Assembly: GCF_004795015.1 (NCBI RefSeq)
Contig: NZ_SSBI01000035.1
Coordinates: forward strand, 1-64,000
Direction: 5' to 3'
From: Streptomyces sp. A1277
Lineage (GTDB): Bacteria; Actinomycetota; Actinomycetes; Streptomycetales; Streptomycetaceae
Length of the DNA stretch: 64,000 nucleotides
The notes beneath the pieces were generated by a model. That model saw only the letters and a list, made by a program, of their open reading frames with translations, did no database searches and was not told the DNA's origin. The translations under genes and the position numbers were made by a program. Shown in pieces: positions 17,253 through 25,480 of this stretch. Within the stretch, counting starts at the first letter, position 1, and every line of letters begins with the position of its first letter.

Positions 17253-17331
17253 CTGACGCTCCGTCAGCTCGCGATGTGCGTCCGACTGTTCCACCGGCTC
17301 CCGGGTCAGTCAATAGCTGACGCGGCGTCAG
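17253..17331 (-). promoter_or_regulatory. Pair of CTGACG-N3-CGTCAG operators
   Basis: Perfect 6+3+6 palindromes at 17253-17267 (CTGACGCTCCGTCAG) and 17317-17331 (CTGACGCGGCGTCAG). The flanks TTT and AGCT or their complements are also shared, giving a 20-bp consensus in inverted orientation. The second copy overlaps the SDR stop codon. They sit directly ahead of the LLM gene at 16094-17215. TetR-family repressors typically bind sites of this kind. Confidence 0.8.
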
Positions 17332-18113
17332 AAAAGGCTGACGCCCGCCAGCCAGCCGCCGTCGATGACGAACGGCTGGCCGGTGACGTACGAGGAGTCG
17401 TCCGAGGTCAGGAAGAGGGCGAGCGCCGCCACCTCCTCGGGCCGGCCGATCCGGCCCAGCGGCACGAGCTTGCGGTAGAGCGCGTCCACCGCCTCCTTGG
17501 TCTCCTCCGGGTCCGCGTCCGGGTCCAGCGCCGCCGGATTGGTCATCGCGGTGTCCACCGCACCCGGGCACAGCGCGTTGACCCGTACCGACTTGGCCGC
17601 CAGCTCCACCGCCGCCACCCGGGTCAGGCCCAGCACGGCGTGCTTGCTCGCCGCGTACGCGCCGACGAACGCCATGCCGGTCAGCCCGGTGTACGAGGAG
17701 GTGTTGACGATCGTGCCGCCCCCGGCCTCCGCGATCAGCGGCGCGACGGTCCTGATCCCGAGGAACGCCCCCACCTGGTTGACCTGCACCACCTGCTGGA
17801 ACTCCTCCAGCGGTGTGGAGACCAGCTCGTTGAAGCGCAGGATGCCCGCGTTGTTGACCAGCCCGTCGATCTTCCCGAAGGCGCCCTTCGCGGTGGCGAC
17901 GGCGGCCTGCCAGTCCTCCTCCCGGCACACGTCCAGGTGGACGTAGAGCGCGGACTCCTCCCCCAGCTCCTTCGCGAGCGCCGCGCCCTGCTCGTCCAGC
18001 ACGTCGGCGATCACCACCTGGGCGCCCTCGGCGGCGAAGAGCCGCGCCTCCTGTTCGCCCTGCCCGCGCGCGGCGCCGCTGATCAGCACGGTCCGCCCGT
18101 CCAGCTTGCCCAT
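17328..18113 (-). CDS. SDR-family oxidoreductase
   Basis: 261-residue classical short-chain dehydrogenase. The cofactor motif is ISGAARGQGEQ (TGxxxGxG type, about residues 11-20), then VNNAGIL and NTSSYTGL with the catalytic Ser, and YAASKHAV as YxxxK. The C-terminal ends GQPFVIDGGWLAG. It resembles 3-alpha/20-beta-hydroxysteroid and related alcohol dehydrogenases. Ten bases separate it from the upstream LLM gene, whose stop overlaps the AGGTAGGAG ribosome site. This supports one transcript: LLM then SDR. Confidence 0.93.
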   Translation of the reverse strand: MGKLDGRTVLISGAARGQGEQEARLFAAEGAQVVIADVLDEQGAALAKELGEESALYVHLDVCREEDWQAAVATAKGAFGKIDGLVNNAGILRFNELVSTPLEEFQQVVQVNQVGAFLGIRTVAPLIAEAGGGTIVNTSSYTGLTGMAFVGAYAASKHAVLGLTRVAAVELAAKSVRVNALCPGAVDTAMTNPAALDPDADPEETKEAVDALYRKLVPLGRIGRPEEVAALALFLTSDDSSYVTGQPFVIDGGWLAGVSLF

Positions 18114-18123
18114 GGCCTGACTC

Positions 18124-19068
18124 CTACCTGTCGAGGTGAGGTGCGACTTCGGCGGCGAACGCCGCCATCTGATCGGTCAGTTCGCTCACGCCCCGGCTGC
18201 GGAAGCGCACCTGGATCTGGTGCACCCCCATCGCCGCGTACGCGCGCAGCGACTCCGCCAGCGCCTGAGGCTTCCCGCTGAGCGTGCGCCGCCCCACGGA
18301 CCAGCCGGGCTCCCCCACGTACAGCGGCTCGGTGAGGGCGCCGACGACGACCGGCTCGGCGTTCCCGGCCTCCTCGCGCAGGGCGTGCAGCCGGGCGATC
18401 TGCGCGGGCAGCCGGTCCCGGGGGTCGCCCTGGGGCAGCCACCCGTCCCCCCGCACGGCGGCCCGGCGCAGCGCGGCGGGCGAGGAGCCGCCCACCCAGA
18501 CCGGCACCCGTTCCTGGGCCGGGCGCGGCAGCTGGCCGAGCCCGGCGAAGGAGAACCGCTCCCCCGCGAACCGCGGGTACTCCTCCGGCCCGAGCGCGGC
18601 CTTCAGCGCGTCGATCGTCTCGTCCAGCAGGGCCCCGCGCCCCTCGAAGCCGACCCCGAGCGCGTCGAACTCCTCGCGCACATGGCCGGCCCCGACCCCG
18701 AGGATCAGCCGGCCGCCGCTGAGGTGGTCGAGGGTGGCGTACTGCTTGGCGGTGACCAGCGGGTGGCGCAGCCCGACGACGGCGACATGGCTCATCAGCA
18801 GGACCCGCTCGGTGATCCCGGCGAGATAGGCGAGGGTGGCCACCGGGTCGTACCAGACGGTTCCCATGCCTGCCGCGAGCCGCCGGGGGACGGCGACGTG
18901 GTCGCAGCTCGCGATGTAGGCGAATCCGGTCCGGTCGGCGGTCCTGGCGATCTCGGCGAGGTCGGCCGGGGTCGCCCCGGCCTCCCACGGCTCGGCGAAG
19001 AGGGCGCTCTGCGACTGGATGGGCAGCTGCATCCCGTACGACAGCGGCCCGGTGAGCGGTATCGGCAC
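18124..19068 (-). CDS. LLM-class F420-type oxidoreductase
   Basis: 314-residue luciferase-like TIM barrel. Marks are YGMQLPIQSQ, FAYIASCDHVAVPRRLA, LLMSHVAVVGLRHPLVTAKQ and LSGGRLILGVGAGHVREEF. These last segments are typical of F420-dependent family members. Start is GTG at 19068, preceded by the strong site GGGGAAGGGG. First gene of an LLM-SDR operon with its own pair of palindromic operators, shared with the second LLM gene. Confidence 0.9.
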   Translation of the reverse strand: MPIPLTGPLSYGMQLPIQSQSALFAEPWEAGATPADLAEIARTADRTGFAYIASCDHVAVPRRLAAGMGTVWYDPVATLAYLAGITERVLLMSHVAVVGLRHPLVTAKQYATLDHLSGGRLILGVGAGHVREEFDALGVGFEGRGALLDETIDALKAALGPEEYPRFAGERFSFAGLGQLPRPAQERVPVWVGGSSPAALRRAAVRGDGWLPQGDPRDRLPAQIARLHALREEAGNAEPVVVGALTEPLYVGEPGWSVGRRTLSGKPQALAESLRAYAAMGVHQIQVRFRSRGVSELTDQMAAFAAEVAPHLDR

Positions 19069-19090
19069 CGAACGACCCCTTCCCCTTGAC

Positions 19091-19149
19091 CTGACGGGCC
19101 GTCAGTCGACGTCCGCGCGGGGCCATCGTCGTATCTGACGGCCCATCAG
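19091..19149 (-). promoter_or_regulatory. Second pair of CTGACG-type operators
   Basis: CTGACGGGCCGTCAG at 19091-19105 is a perfect palindrome. CTGACGGCCCATCAG at 19135-19149 differs in one half-site base. They match the two sites at 17253-17331 and lie just upstream of the LLM-SDR operon. Centre-to-centre spacing is 44 bp here and 64 bp in the other pair. Confidence 0.8.
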
Positions 19150-19179
19150 GCAAGGGGGAGGGGCGAACCGGCGGACCGC

Positions 19180-19956
19180 CTACTCGGGGTCGCGGGCGAA
19201 CTGCGCCCTGGACCAGAAGCAGCCGAGGACGGCCAGACCGATACACCAGGCCACCGCGAGCCAGCCGTTGTGGCCGATCTCCGTACCGAGCAGCAGGCCG
19301 CGCAGGGACTCGATGGCGGGGGTGAACGGCTGGTACTCGGCAATCGGCCGGAACCAGCCGGGCATCGAGTCCAGCGGGACGAAGGCGCTGGAGATGAGCG
19401 GCAGCAGGATCAGCGGCGTGGCGTTGTTGCCGGCCGCCTCCGCGTTAGGGCTGCCCAGGCCCATGCCCACGGCGATCCAGGTGAAGGCCAGGGCGAAGAG
19501 GGTGAGCAGGCCGAGGGCGGCGAACCACTCCAGGACGGTGGCGCCGGTGGAGCGGAAGCCCATGGCCACCCCGACCGCCCCGACGAACACCACGCTCATG
19601 AGCGTCTTCAGAACGCTGCCCACGACGTGGCCGAACAGGACCGAGCCCCGGTGGATGGCCATGGTGCGGAACCGGGCGATGACGCCTTCGCTCATGTCCA
19701 TGGAGACCGAGACGGCGGTGCCGACGGTGGTCGAGCCGATGGTCATGAGCAGGACGCCGGGAACGATGTACGCGATGTACGCGGAGCGGCCCGCGCCGCC
19801 GCTCATCGTGTCGCCGAAGACGTAGACGAACAGCAGGAGCAGCATCACCGGCGTGAGCAGCAGGTTCAGGGTGAGCGAGGGGTAGCGCCGGGCGTGCAGC
19901 AGGTTGCGGCGCAGCATGGTGGACGAGTCGCGCACGGCGAGGGAGAGGCTGGTCAT
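19180..19956 (-). CDS. ABC transporter permease (DrrB-like)
   Basis: 258-residue ABC-2 type membrane protein with about six transmembrane segments. It has the family's central SEGVIARFRTM cytoplasmic loop (residues about 93-103). Pairs with the upstream ATPase, whose stop codon overlaps its ATG (ATGA). DrrAB systems export hydrophobic drugs such as anthracyclines; the actual substrate here is unknown. Ends without an obvious terminator before the operator pair at 19091-19149. Confidence 0.9.
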   Translation of the reverse strand: MTSLSLAVRDSSTMLRRNLLHARRYPSLTLNLLLTPVMLLLLFVYVFGDTMSGGAGRSAYIAYIVPGVLLMTIGSTTVGTAVSVSMDMSEGVIARFRTMAIHRGSVLFGHVVGSVLKTLMSVVFVGAVGVAMGFRSTGATVLEWFAALGLLTLFALAFTWIAVGMGLGSPNAEAAGNNATPLILLPLISSAFVPLDSMPGWFRPIAEYQPFTPAIESLRGLLLGTEIGHNGWLAVAWCIGLAVLGCFWSRAQFARDPE

Positions 19957-20912
19957 CGGACGGTCTCCTTGGTCGGGGCGGGCACGCCGGCGTCGGTGAG
20001 GGCGAAGAAGACGTCGTCGAGGTCGGGGGTGTGCACGGTGAGTTCGTCGGCCTCGACGCCGGCGGCGTCCAGCCGGTCCAGGACGGCGCGCAGGGCGCGC
20101 TGGGTGCCGTCGCTGGGGAGTTGCAGGGAAAGGGCCTCGTCGTCCGGGGCGGCGTCGGCCAGGGCGAGGACGGCGGAGCGGTAGGCGTCCGGGTCGGTGA
20201 AGCGCAGCCGTACGTGCCCGCCGGGCACGATCCGCTTCAGCTCGTCGGCGCTGCCCTCCGCCGCGATCCGCCCGCGGTGCAGGACGGCGATGCGGTCGGC
20301 GAGTTCGTCGGCCTCCTCCAGGTACTGGGTGGTGAGGAAGACGGTCACGCCGTCGCCGACCAGGCCGCGGATGATGCCCCACATGGTGTGGCGGCTGCGC
20401 GGGTCGAGGCCGGTGGTCGGCTCGTCCAGGAAGATGATGCGCGGGTTCCCGACGAGGGTCATCGCGATGTCGAGGCGGCGCTTCATGCCGCCGGAGTAGG
20501 TGGAGGCGGGCTTCTTCGCCGCCTCGGTGAGGTCGAATCGGGCCAGGAGTTCCGCGGCGGTCCGCCGCCCCTCGGCCTTGGACAGGTGGTGCAGGTCCGC
20601 CATCAGGAGCATGTTCTCCTCGCCGGTGATCAGCCCGTCCACAGCGGAGAACTGCCCGGTGACGCCGATCGCCGCGCGCACCGCCTGCGGGTCGGCGGCC
20701 AGGTCGTGGCCGCCGACGCTGATCCCGCCGGAGCCGGCGCCGGGCCGGATCAGCGTGGAGAGGATCTTGACGACGGTGGTCTTGCCGGCGCCGTTCGGGC
20801 CGAGCAGCGCGAACACGGTCCCGGCCGGGATGGTCAGGTCGATCCCGTCGAGCACGGTCTTCTCGCCGTACGACTTGCGCAGCCCGCTCGCCGCGATGGC
20901 CGGGTTCGTCAT
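19953..20912 (-). CDS. ABC transporter ATP-binding protein (DrrA-like)
   Basis: 319 residues. Walker A is GPNGAGKTT, the signature is YSGGMKRRLD and Walker B is IIFLDEPTTGLD followed by the H-loop TTQYLEEAD. The C-terminal extension (residues about 225-310) is typical of the daunorubicin-resistance ATPases. Start ATG at 20912 has an AAGGAG site at good spacing. Coupled with the permease and divergent from a regulator with an IS30-type HTH, which probably controls it. Confidence 0.93.
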   Translation of the reverse strand: MTNPAIAASGLRKSYGEKTVLDGIDLTIPAGTVFALLGPNGAGKTTVVKILSTLIRPGAGSGGISVGGHDLAADPQAVRAAIGVTGQFSAVDGLITGEENMLLMADLHHLSKAEGRRTAAELLARFDLTEAAKKPASTYSGGMKRRLDIAMTLVGNPRIIFLDEPTTGLDPRSRHTMWGIIRGLVGDGVTVFLTTQYLEEADELADRIAVLHRGRIAAEGSADELKRIVPGGHVRLRFTDPDAYRSAVLALADAAPDDEALSLQLPSDGTQRALRAVLDRLDAAGVEADELTVHTPDLDDVFFALTDAGVPAPTKETVR

Positions 20913-20988
20913 GACAGAAGCTCCTTCGGGGTCCTTCTCCGGTCGTGCGGGCCCCACCGGCCCGTACTTTCCGATGACGGAAACGCTA

Positions 20989-21136
20989 CGTTGCGTTCAC
21001 TGAGCTGGCAACGACCTGCGTGCACCAGATTCGCATAACTGCACGCGGGAGCAGATAAGTTGATGCAATGACCCGCACCTAACGCAACGATCGGCCACAC
21101 CATTCGTTGCAATGGAATGGGCGCGAACGCTATAGT
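20989..21136. promoter_or_regulatory. Divergent promoter region with CGTTGC repeats
   Basis: CGTTGCGTT at 20989-20997 and its complement AACGCAACG at 21081-21089, plus TCGTTGCAA at 21104-21112, lie between the ABC operon and the regulator gene. For the regulator, TTGCAA (21107-21112) and TATAGT (21131-21136) with 18-bp spacing form a plausible promoter. The third repeat overlaps that -35, consistent with autoregulation. Confidence 0.6.
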
Positions 21137-21186
21137 CGGCCCATCGGCCGCCCCAGGGCCGCGCCCAGGCCACGAAGGAGACCGCG

Positions 21187-21924
21187 ATGCCGGGAGGCAG
21201 GCTCACCCAGCAGGAACGCCGGCAGATCGCCCGGGGCCTGGCCGACGGCCTGGCCTACGCCGAGATCGCCCGGAACCTGGACCGCCCCACCTCCACGGTC
21301 ACCCGCGAGGTGACCCGTAACGGCGGCCCCTCCGGCTACCGCGCCGAGGCCGCCCACCGCGCCACCGAGCACCGCGCCCACCGCCGCAGGGAGGCCGAGC
21401 CCCGCGAGGCGCGCCCGGCCCCGCAGCCGTACGGACGCGACGCCGACGCGGTGCGCGCGTACGAGGAGGTGTTCACCGCGATGATCATGGCGTCGGGCGC
21501 GCCGCCGATGGTGTCCCGAGTGCTGGCCTGCCTGTCCCTCACCGACAGCGGGAGCCTCACCGCCGCCGGTCTCGCCGAACGCCTCGGGGTCAGCCCGGCG
21601 TCCGTCTCCAAGGCGATCACGTACCTGGAGGGCCAGGGCATGGTCCGCAGGAAGCGTGATGGGGGCCGCCGCGAGCGCTACACCGTGGACGACGACATCA
21701 TGTACGAGTCCATGATGGCGAGCGCCCACTCGACCGCCCAGCTCGCGCTGACCGCGCGCCAGGGCGTCCCCGTCCTCGGCCACGACACCCCGGCGGGCAC
21801 CCGCCTGGAGAACATGGCCCGGTTCCTGAACTACGTCTCCGAAGCCGTGGCCCGCGCGGCGGAGGAGGCCCGTGACCTCCTCCACACGAAACCGGGGACG
21901 CCGCCCCCCGACACCCCCGCCTGA
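21187..21924 (+). CDS. GbsR/MarR-type regulator with IS30-like HTH
   Basis: 245-residue transcription factor with two DNA-binding modules. Residues 5-40 (LTQQERRQIARGLADGLAYA ... PTSTVTREV) resemble the HTH_38 domain of IS30 transposases. Residues about 100-165 form a MarR/GbsR winged helix (LAERLGVSPASVSKAITYLE). The middle is basic and Arg/Glu rich. Divergent from the DrrAB-like exporter, so local repression of the exporter is the natural inference. No transposase catalytic domain is present. Confidence 0.85.
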   Translation: MPGGRLTQQERRQIARGLADGLAYAEIARNLDRPTSTVTREVTRNGGPSGYRAEAAHRATEHRAHRRREAEPREARPAPQPYGRDADAVRAYEEVFTAMIMASGAPPMVSRVLACLSLTDSGSLTAAGLAERLGVSPASVSKAITYLEGQGMVRRKRDGGRRERYTVDDDIMYESMMASAHSTAQLALTARQGVPVLGHDTPAGTRLENMARFLNYVSEAVARAAEEARDLLHTKPGTPPPDTPA

Positions 21925-21952
21925 CCGCGCCCCGGCGGCACGGGGCGCGGTC
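21923..21952. terminator. Hairpin between convergent genes
   Basis: GACCGCGCCCC pairs perfectly with GGGGCGCGGTC (11-bp stem, 8-base loop). It lies between the regulator gene and the acyl-CoA ligase gene, which converge. Confidence 0.8.
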
Positions 21953-21966
21953 GGGACGCCGCCCCC

Positions 21967-23880
21967 TCACTTCCGGTACAGCGCCTCGATCTCGTCCGCG
22001 AAGTCCCGCGCGATGGCGTCCCGCTTCAGCTTCAGGGACGGTGTGAGGTGGCCGCCCTCCTCGGTGAAGTCCACCGGCAGGACCGTGAACTTGCGGATCG
22101 ACTCGGCCCGGGAGACGAGCCGGTTGGCCTCGTCCACCGCGCGCTGGAGCGCCGAGCGCAGCTCCTCGTCGTGGACGAGTTCGCGCAGGGGCACGTCCCT
22201 CTTCTTGCGCATCTGCCGCCAGTGCGCGAGCCCGTCCGGCTCCAGGGTGATCAGGGCGGTGATGAACGAGCGGTTGTCGCCGACCACCATGCACTGGCTG
22301 ACCAGCGGGTGGGCGCGCAGCCAGTCCTCCAGCGGGGCCGGGGTGACGTTCTTGCCGCCCGAGGTGATGATGATGTCCTTCTTGCGGCCGGTGATCGTGA
22401 GGTAGCCGTCCTGGTCCAGCGCGCCCAGGTCACCGGTGGCGAACCAGCCGCCGTCGAGCACGGGCACGGCCTCGCCGCGCTCGGTGTCCCAGTAGCCACG
22501 GAACACCTGCCCGCCGCTGAGCAGCACCTCGCCGTCGTCGGCTATGCGGACGGCGGTGCCGGGCATCGGCCAGCCGACCGTGCCCAGGCGGGGCTTGAGC
22601 GGCGGGGTGACGGTGGCGGCGGCGGTGGTCTCGGTCAGCCCGTAGCCCTCGAAGATCTCGATGCCGGCGCCCGCGTAGAAGGCGGCGAGCCGGCGGCCCA
22701 GCGGCGAGCCGCCGCAGATCGCGTACCGGACGTGGCCGCCGAGCGCGGCCCGGATGCGGCGGTAGACCAGCGGGTCGTACAGGGCGCGGGCGGCGCGCAG
22801 CCCGAGGCCGGGGCCCGGCCCTGTGCCGTGTTCGGCGGCCTCGACGGCCTGGCCGTAGCGCTGGGCGATCCGGGCCGCCCGGTCGAAGGAGGAGGCGCGG
22901 CCCATCTTCTCGGCGGTGGCCCGGCCGGTGTTGTAGACCTTCTCCAGGACGTACGGGATGGCCAGCAGGAACGACGGTTTGAAACCGGCCAGGTCGGCGA
23001 GCAGGTCCTCGGTCCGGATGGACGGGGCGTGGCCGAGGCGGACGCGGGCGCGCAGGCAGCCGATCGCCACCATCCGGCCGAAGACGTGCGAGAGCGGCAG
23101 GAACAGCAGGGTGGACGCCGGGTACTTGCTGACCGACTTGAAGACCGGGTGCAGCAGCTCGATGGCGTTGTCCACCTCGGCGAAGAAGTTGCCGTGGGTC
23201 AGCACGCAGCCCTTGGGGCGGCCCGTGGTGCCCGAGGTGTAGATGAGGGTGGCCGGGGTCTCCGGCTCCAGGGTCGCGCGGCGGGCGGCGACGGCGTCGT
23301 CCGGGAGGTCCCTGCCGAGCTTCTTCAGCCGGCCGAGCGCACCCGTGTCGAACTGCCAGAGGTGGGCGAGGCCGCCGAGCTGCTTGCGTTCCTGGCTGAT
23401 GATCCGGCCCTGGTCGGCGGTCTCGACGGCGCAGGCGACGGCCCCGGAGTCCTGGAGTATCCAGCGGGCCTGGAAGGCGGAGGAGGTCGGGTAGATGGGG
23501 ACGGTGACCAGACCGGCGGCCCAGGCGGCGAAGTCGAGCAGCGTCCACTCGTACGTCGTGCGGGCCATGATCGCGATCCGGTCGCCGCCGCGCAGGCCCT
23601 CCGCGATCAGGCCCTTGGCGACGGCGAGCACCTCGGCGGCGAAGTCGGCCGCCGTCACGTCCCGCCAGCTGCCGTCCGGCTGCTTGCGGCTGATGACGGC
23701 GTCGGCGGGGGCCTCGCGGGCGTTGTCGAACGGGATCTCGGCGAGCGAGCCGCGCCGGACGGGCGGGGCGAACGCCGGTACGGAGACCTGCCGGACGGTG
23801 CCGTCGGCGGCCCGGACCTTCGCCGGCTCGACCAGGACGGGGGCGGCGGGCGCGGGGGACGGGGCGGGTGGCGTGGACAC
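21967..23880 (-). CDS. Long-chain fatty-acid-CoA ligase
   Basis: 637-residue AMP-forming synthetase activating a fatty acid to its CoA thioester. Motifs: P-loop LIYTSGTTGRPKGC (about residue 213), GYGLTETTAAA, FATGDLG and GRKKDIIITSGGKNVTP. An Ala/Pro-rich N-terminal tail of about 25 residues precedes the domain. Start is GTG at 23880 with a GAGGAG site. Same strand as the thiolase 246 bp upstream; together with FabG4- and HtdX-like genes it suggests fatty-acid turnover. Confidence 0.93.
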   Translation of the reverse strand: MSTPPAPSPAPAAPVLVEPAKVRAADGTVRQVSVPAFAPPVRRGSLAEIPFDNAREAPADAVISRKQPDGSWRDVTAADFAAEVLAVAKGLIAEGLRGGDRIAIMARTTYEWTLLDFAAWAAGLVTVPIYPTSSAFQARWILQDSGAVACAVETADQGRIISQERKQLGGLAHLWQFDTGALGRLKKLGRDLPDDAVAARRATLEPETPATLIYTSGTTGRPKGCVLTHGNFFAEVDNAIELLHPVFKSVSKYPASTLLFLPLSHVFGRMVAIGCLRARVRLGHAPSIRTEDLLADLAGFKPSFLLAIPYVLEKVYNTGRATAEKMGRASSFDRAARIAQRYGQAVEAAEHGTGPGPGLGLRAARALYDPLVYRRIRAALGGHVRYAICGGSPLGRRLAAFYAGAGIEIFEGYGLTETTAAATVTPPLKPRLGTVGWPMPGTAVRIADDGEVLLSGGQVFRGYWDTERGEAVPVLDGGWFATGDLGALDQDGYLTITGRKKDIIITSGGKNVTPAPLEDWLRAHPLVSQCMVVGDNRSFITALITLEPDGLAHWRQMRKKRDVPLRELVHDEELRSALQRAVDEANRLVSRAESIRKFTVLPVDFTEEGGHLTPSLKLKRDAIARDFADEIEALYRK

Positions 23881-23943
23881 GTGCGGCTCCTCGGCATCGG
23901 GGTCGGGCGGTTCACTGGGGCCGGCGGGTGGCCGCCGGGTGGT

Positions 23944-23998
23944 GCGGGCCCGGCCGGCGGCCGGGGTGGTACGTACGCGGGCCCGGCCGGCGGCCGGG
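23944..23998. repeat. 22-bp direct repeat in a GC-only intergenic stretch
   Basis: An identical 22-bp GC-only block, self-complementary over most of its length (core CCCGGCCGGCGGCCGGG), occurs at 23944-23965 and 23977-23998. It lies in the 246-bp gap between the thiolase stop and the acyl-CoA ligase start. Otherwise I see no gene in 23881-24126. It may act as transcript structure or terminator. Confidence 0.75.
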
Positions 23999-24126
23999 TT
24001 CGGGCGCGTACGACGGGCGCCGGTGCCGGGGCAGCCGGTTCGCGCTCGTACGGCTGGTGCGCGCCCCGTACGGGCGTGCGGTGCGCGGGTCCCGCCGCGC
24101 CCGTCACGCCCGTACGGCGGGCGGCC

Positions 24127-25404
24127 TCACACGCGTTCGAGGATGGCCGTGACGCCCTGGCCGCCCGCCGCGCAGACCGAGATCAGGCCCCGGCCGGGGG
24201 CGTCCCGTTCGGCGAGGAGCTTGGCGAGCGTGGCGACGATGCGGGCGCCCGTCGCGGCGAACGGGTGCCCGGTCGCCAGGGAGGACCCCGCCACGTTGAG
24301 CCGGTCCCGGTCCACGGGCGCGAGCCCCTGCTTCTCCCAGGCGGCCAGCGTGGCCAGCACCTGGGAGGCGAACGCCTCGTGGATCTCGAAGAGGTCGAAG
24401 TCCTCGATGGAGAGCCCGGCCCGCTCCAGCATCCGGGGCACGGCGTACGCGGGCGCCATCAGCAGCCCGTCCTCGCCGCCCACGTAGTCGACGGCGGCCG
24501 TCTCGTACAGGGACAGATACGCCTGGGGTTCCAGGCCGTGCCGCTCGGCCCACTCCTCGCTCGCCAGGAGCACGGTCGCGGCGCCGTCCGTGAGCGGGGT
24601 CGAGTTGCCCGCGGTCATCGTCGCGTCCGGGTGGTCCGCGCCGAACACCGGCTTCAGCGTGGCGAGTTTCTCCACCGTGGAGCCGGGGCGCAGGTTCTGG
24701 TCCCGGTCCAGGCCGAGGTACGGGACGACGAGGTCGTCCAGGAAGCCCCGCTCGTACGCGGCGGCGAGGCGCTGGTGGCTGGTGGCGGCCAGCAGGTCCT
24801 GGTCGGCGCGGGCGATGTCCCACTGCCGGGCGGTGACCGCCGCGTGGTCGCCCATCGAGAGGCCGGTGCGCGGTTCGGCGTTGCGCGGGATGTCGGGGAC
24901 GAGGTGCCGGGGCCGTACGCCCGTCAGGGCCTTCGCCCGGCCGCCCGCCGACTTCGCGCGCCGGGCCGACAGCAGCAGCCTGCGCAGCTCGTCGTTGACG
25001 CCGAGCGGCGCGTCGCTCGTGGTGTCGGTGCCGCCCGCGACGGCCGAGTCGATGGCCCCGAGCATGATCTTGTTCGCGGCGGCTATGACCGCCTGGAGGC
25101 CGGTGCCGCACGCCTGTTGGACGTCGTAGGCAGGGGTGCGCGGGTCGAGCAGCGAACCGAGCACGGTCTCGCGGGCCAGGTTGAAGTCCCGGCTGTGCTT
25201 GAGGACCGCGCCCGCGGCGAACTCGCCGACCCGCTCCCCCTGGAGTCCGAAACGCTCGACGAGCCCGTTCAGCGCGGCGGTCAGCATCTGCTGGTTGGAT
25301 GCCTGTGCATAGGGCCCGTCGGAGCGCGCGAAGGGGATGCGGCTGCCGCCGATGACCGCGACCCGGCGGGGCTGCGGGAGTGCGAGGGGGATCAACTCGA
25401 CCAA
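24127..25404 (-). CDS. Acetyl-CoA C-acetyltransferase (thiolase, FadA2-like)
   Basis: 425-residue thiolase. Active-site Cys lies in QQACGTGLQA near residue 99. The His is in GHPFAATGAR and the second Cys in CAAGGQG near the C-terminus. It catalyses cleavage or condensation of acyl-CoA. The first in-frame initiator ahead of the conserved RRVAVIGGSRIPFA is a TTG at 25404. Divergent from the FabG4-like gene over 76 bp that contain a TTACTC/GAGTAA operator. M. tuberculosis has the same partners as fabG4-htdX-fadA2. Confidence 0.92.
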   Translation of the reverse strand: MVELIPLALPQPRRVAVIGGSRIPFARSDGPYAQASNQQMLTAALNGLVERFGLQGERVGEFAAGAVLKHSRDFNLARETVLGSLLDPRTPAYDVQQACGTGLQAVIAAANKIMLGAIDSAVAGGTDTTSDAPLGVNDELRRLLLSARRAKSAGGRAKALTGVRPRHLVPDIPRNAEPRTGLSMGDHAAVTARQWDIARADQDLLAATSHQRLAAAYERGFLDDLVVPYLGLDRDQNLRPGSTVEKLATLKPVFGADHPDATMTAGNSTPLTDGAATVLLASEEWAERHGLEPQAYLSLYETAAVDYVGGEDGLLMAPAYAVPRMLERAGLSIEDFDLFEIHEAFASQVLATLAAWEKQGLAPVDRDRLNVAGSSLATGHPFAATGARIVATLAKLLAERDAPGRGLISVCAAGGQGVTAILERV

Positions 25405-25430
25405 CTCATCTCGACCAACTCCTGACTCTT

Positions 25431-25452
25431 GAGTAACCTTACTCCGGAGTAA
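25431..25452. promoter_or_regulatory. TetR-type operator in the thiolase/FabG divergon
   Basis: Three half-sites in a row: GAGTAA (25431), TTACTC (25439) and GAGTAA (25447). The last two form the perfect 14-bp palindrome TTACTCCGGAGTAA. It lies midway between the divergent starts, so one bound repressor could shut both promoters. A related site precedes the TetR gene at 28344-28356. Confidence 0.75.
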
Positions 25453-25480
25453 ATCTACGACCGAGCAGGGAGTCTGGACA

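Noticed and set aside
14237..17320. Plus-strand open frame of more than 1,000 codons across the amidohydrolase and LLM genes
   Set aside because: It spans two real minus-strand genes and their intergenic hairpin; composition is Val/Asp/Arg/Gly-rich with no recognisable domain.
21187..21924. IS30-family transposase
   Set aside because: Only the N-terminal HTH resembles IS30; there is no DDE domain, no terminal inverted repeats, and the rest is a winged-helix regulator.
22048..25425. Plus-strand open frame of 1,125 codons opposite the acyl-CoA ligase and thiolase
   Set aside because: Both minus-strand genes have complete catalytic motifs; the plus frame is a shadow.
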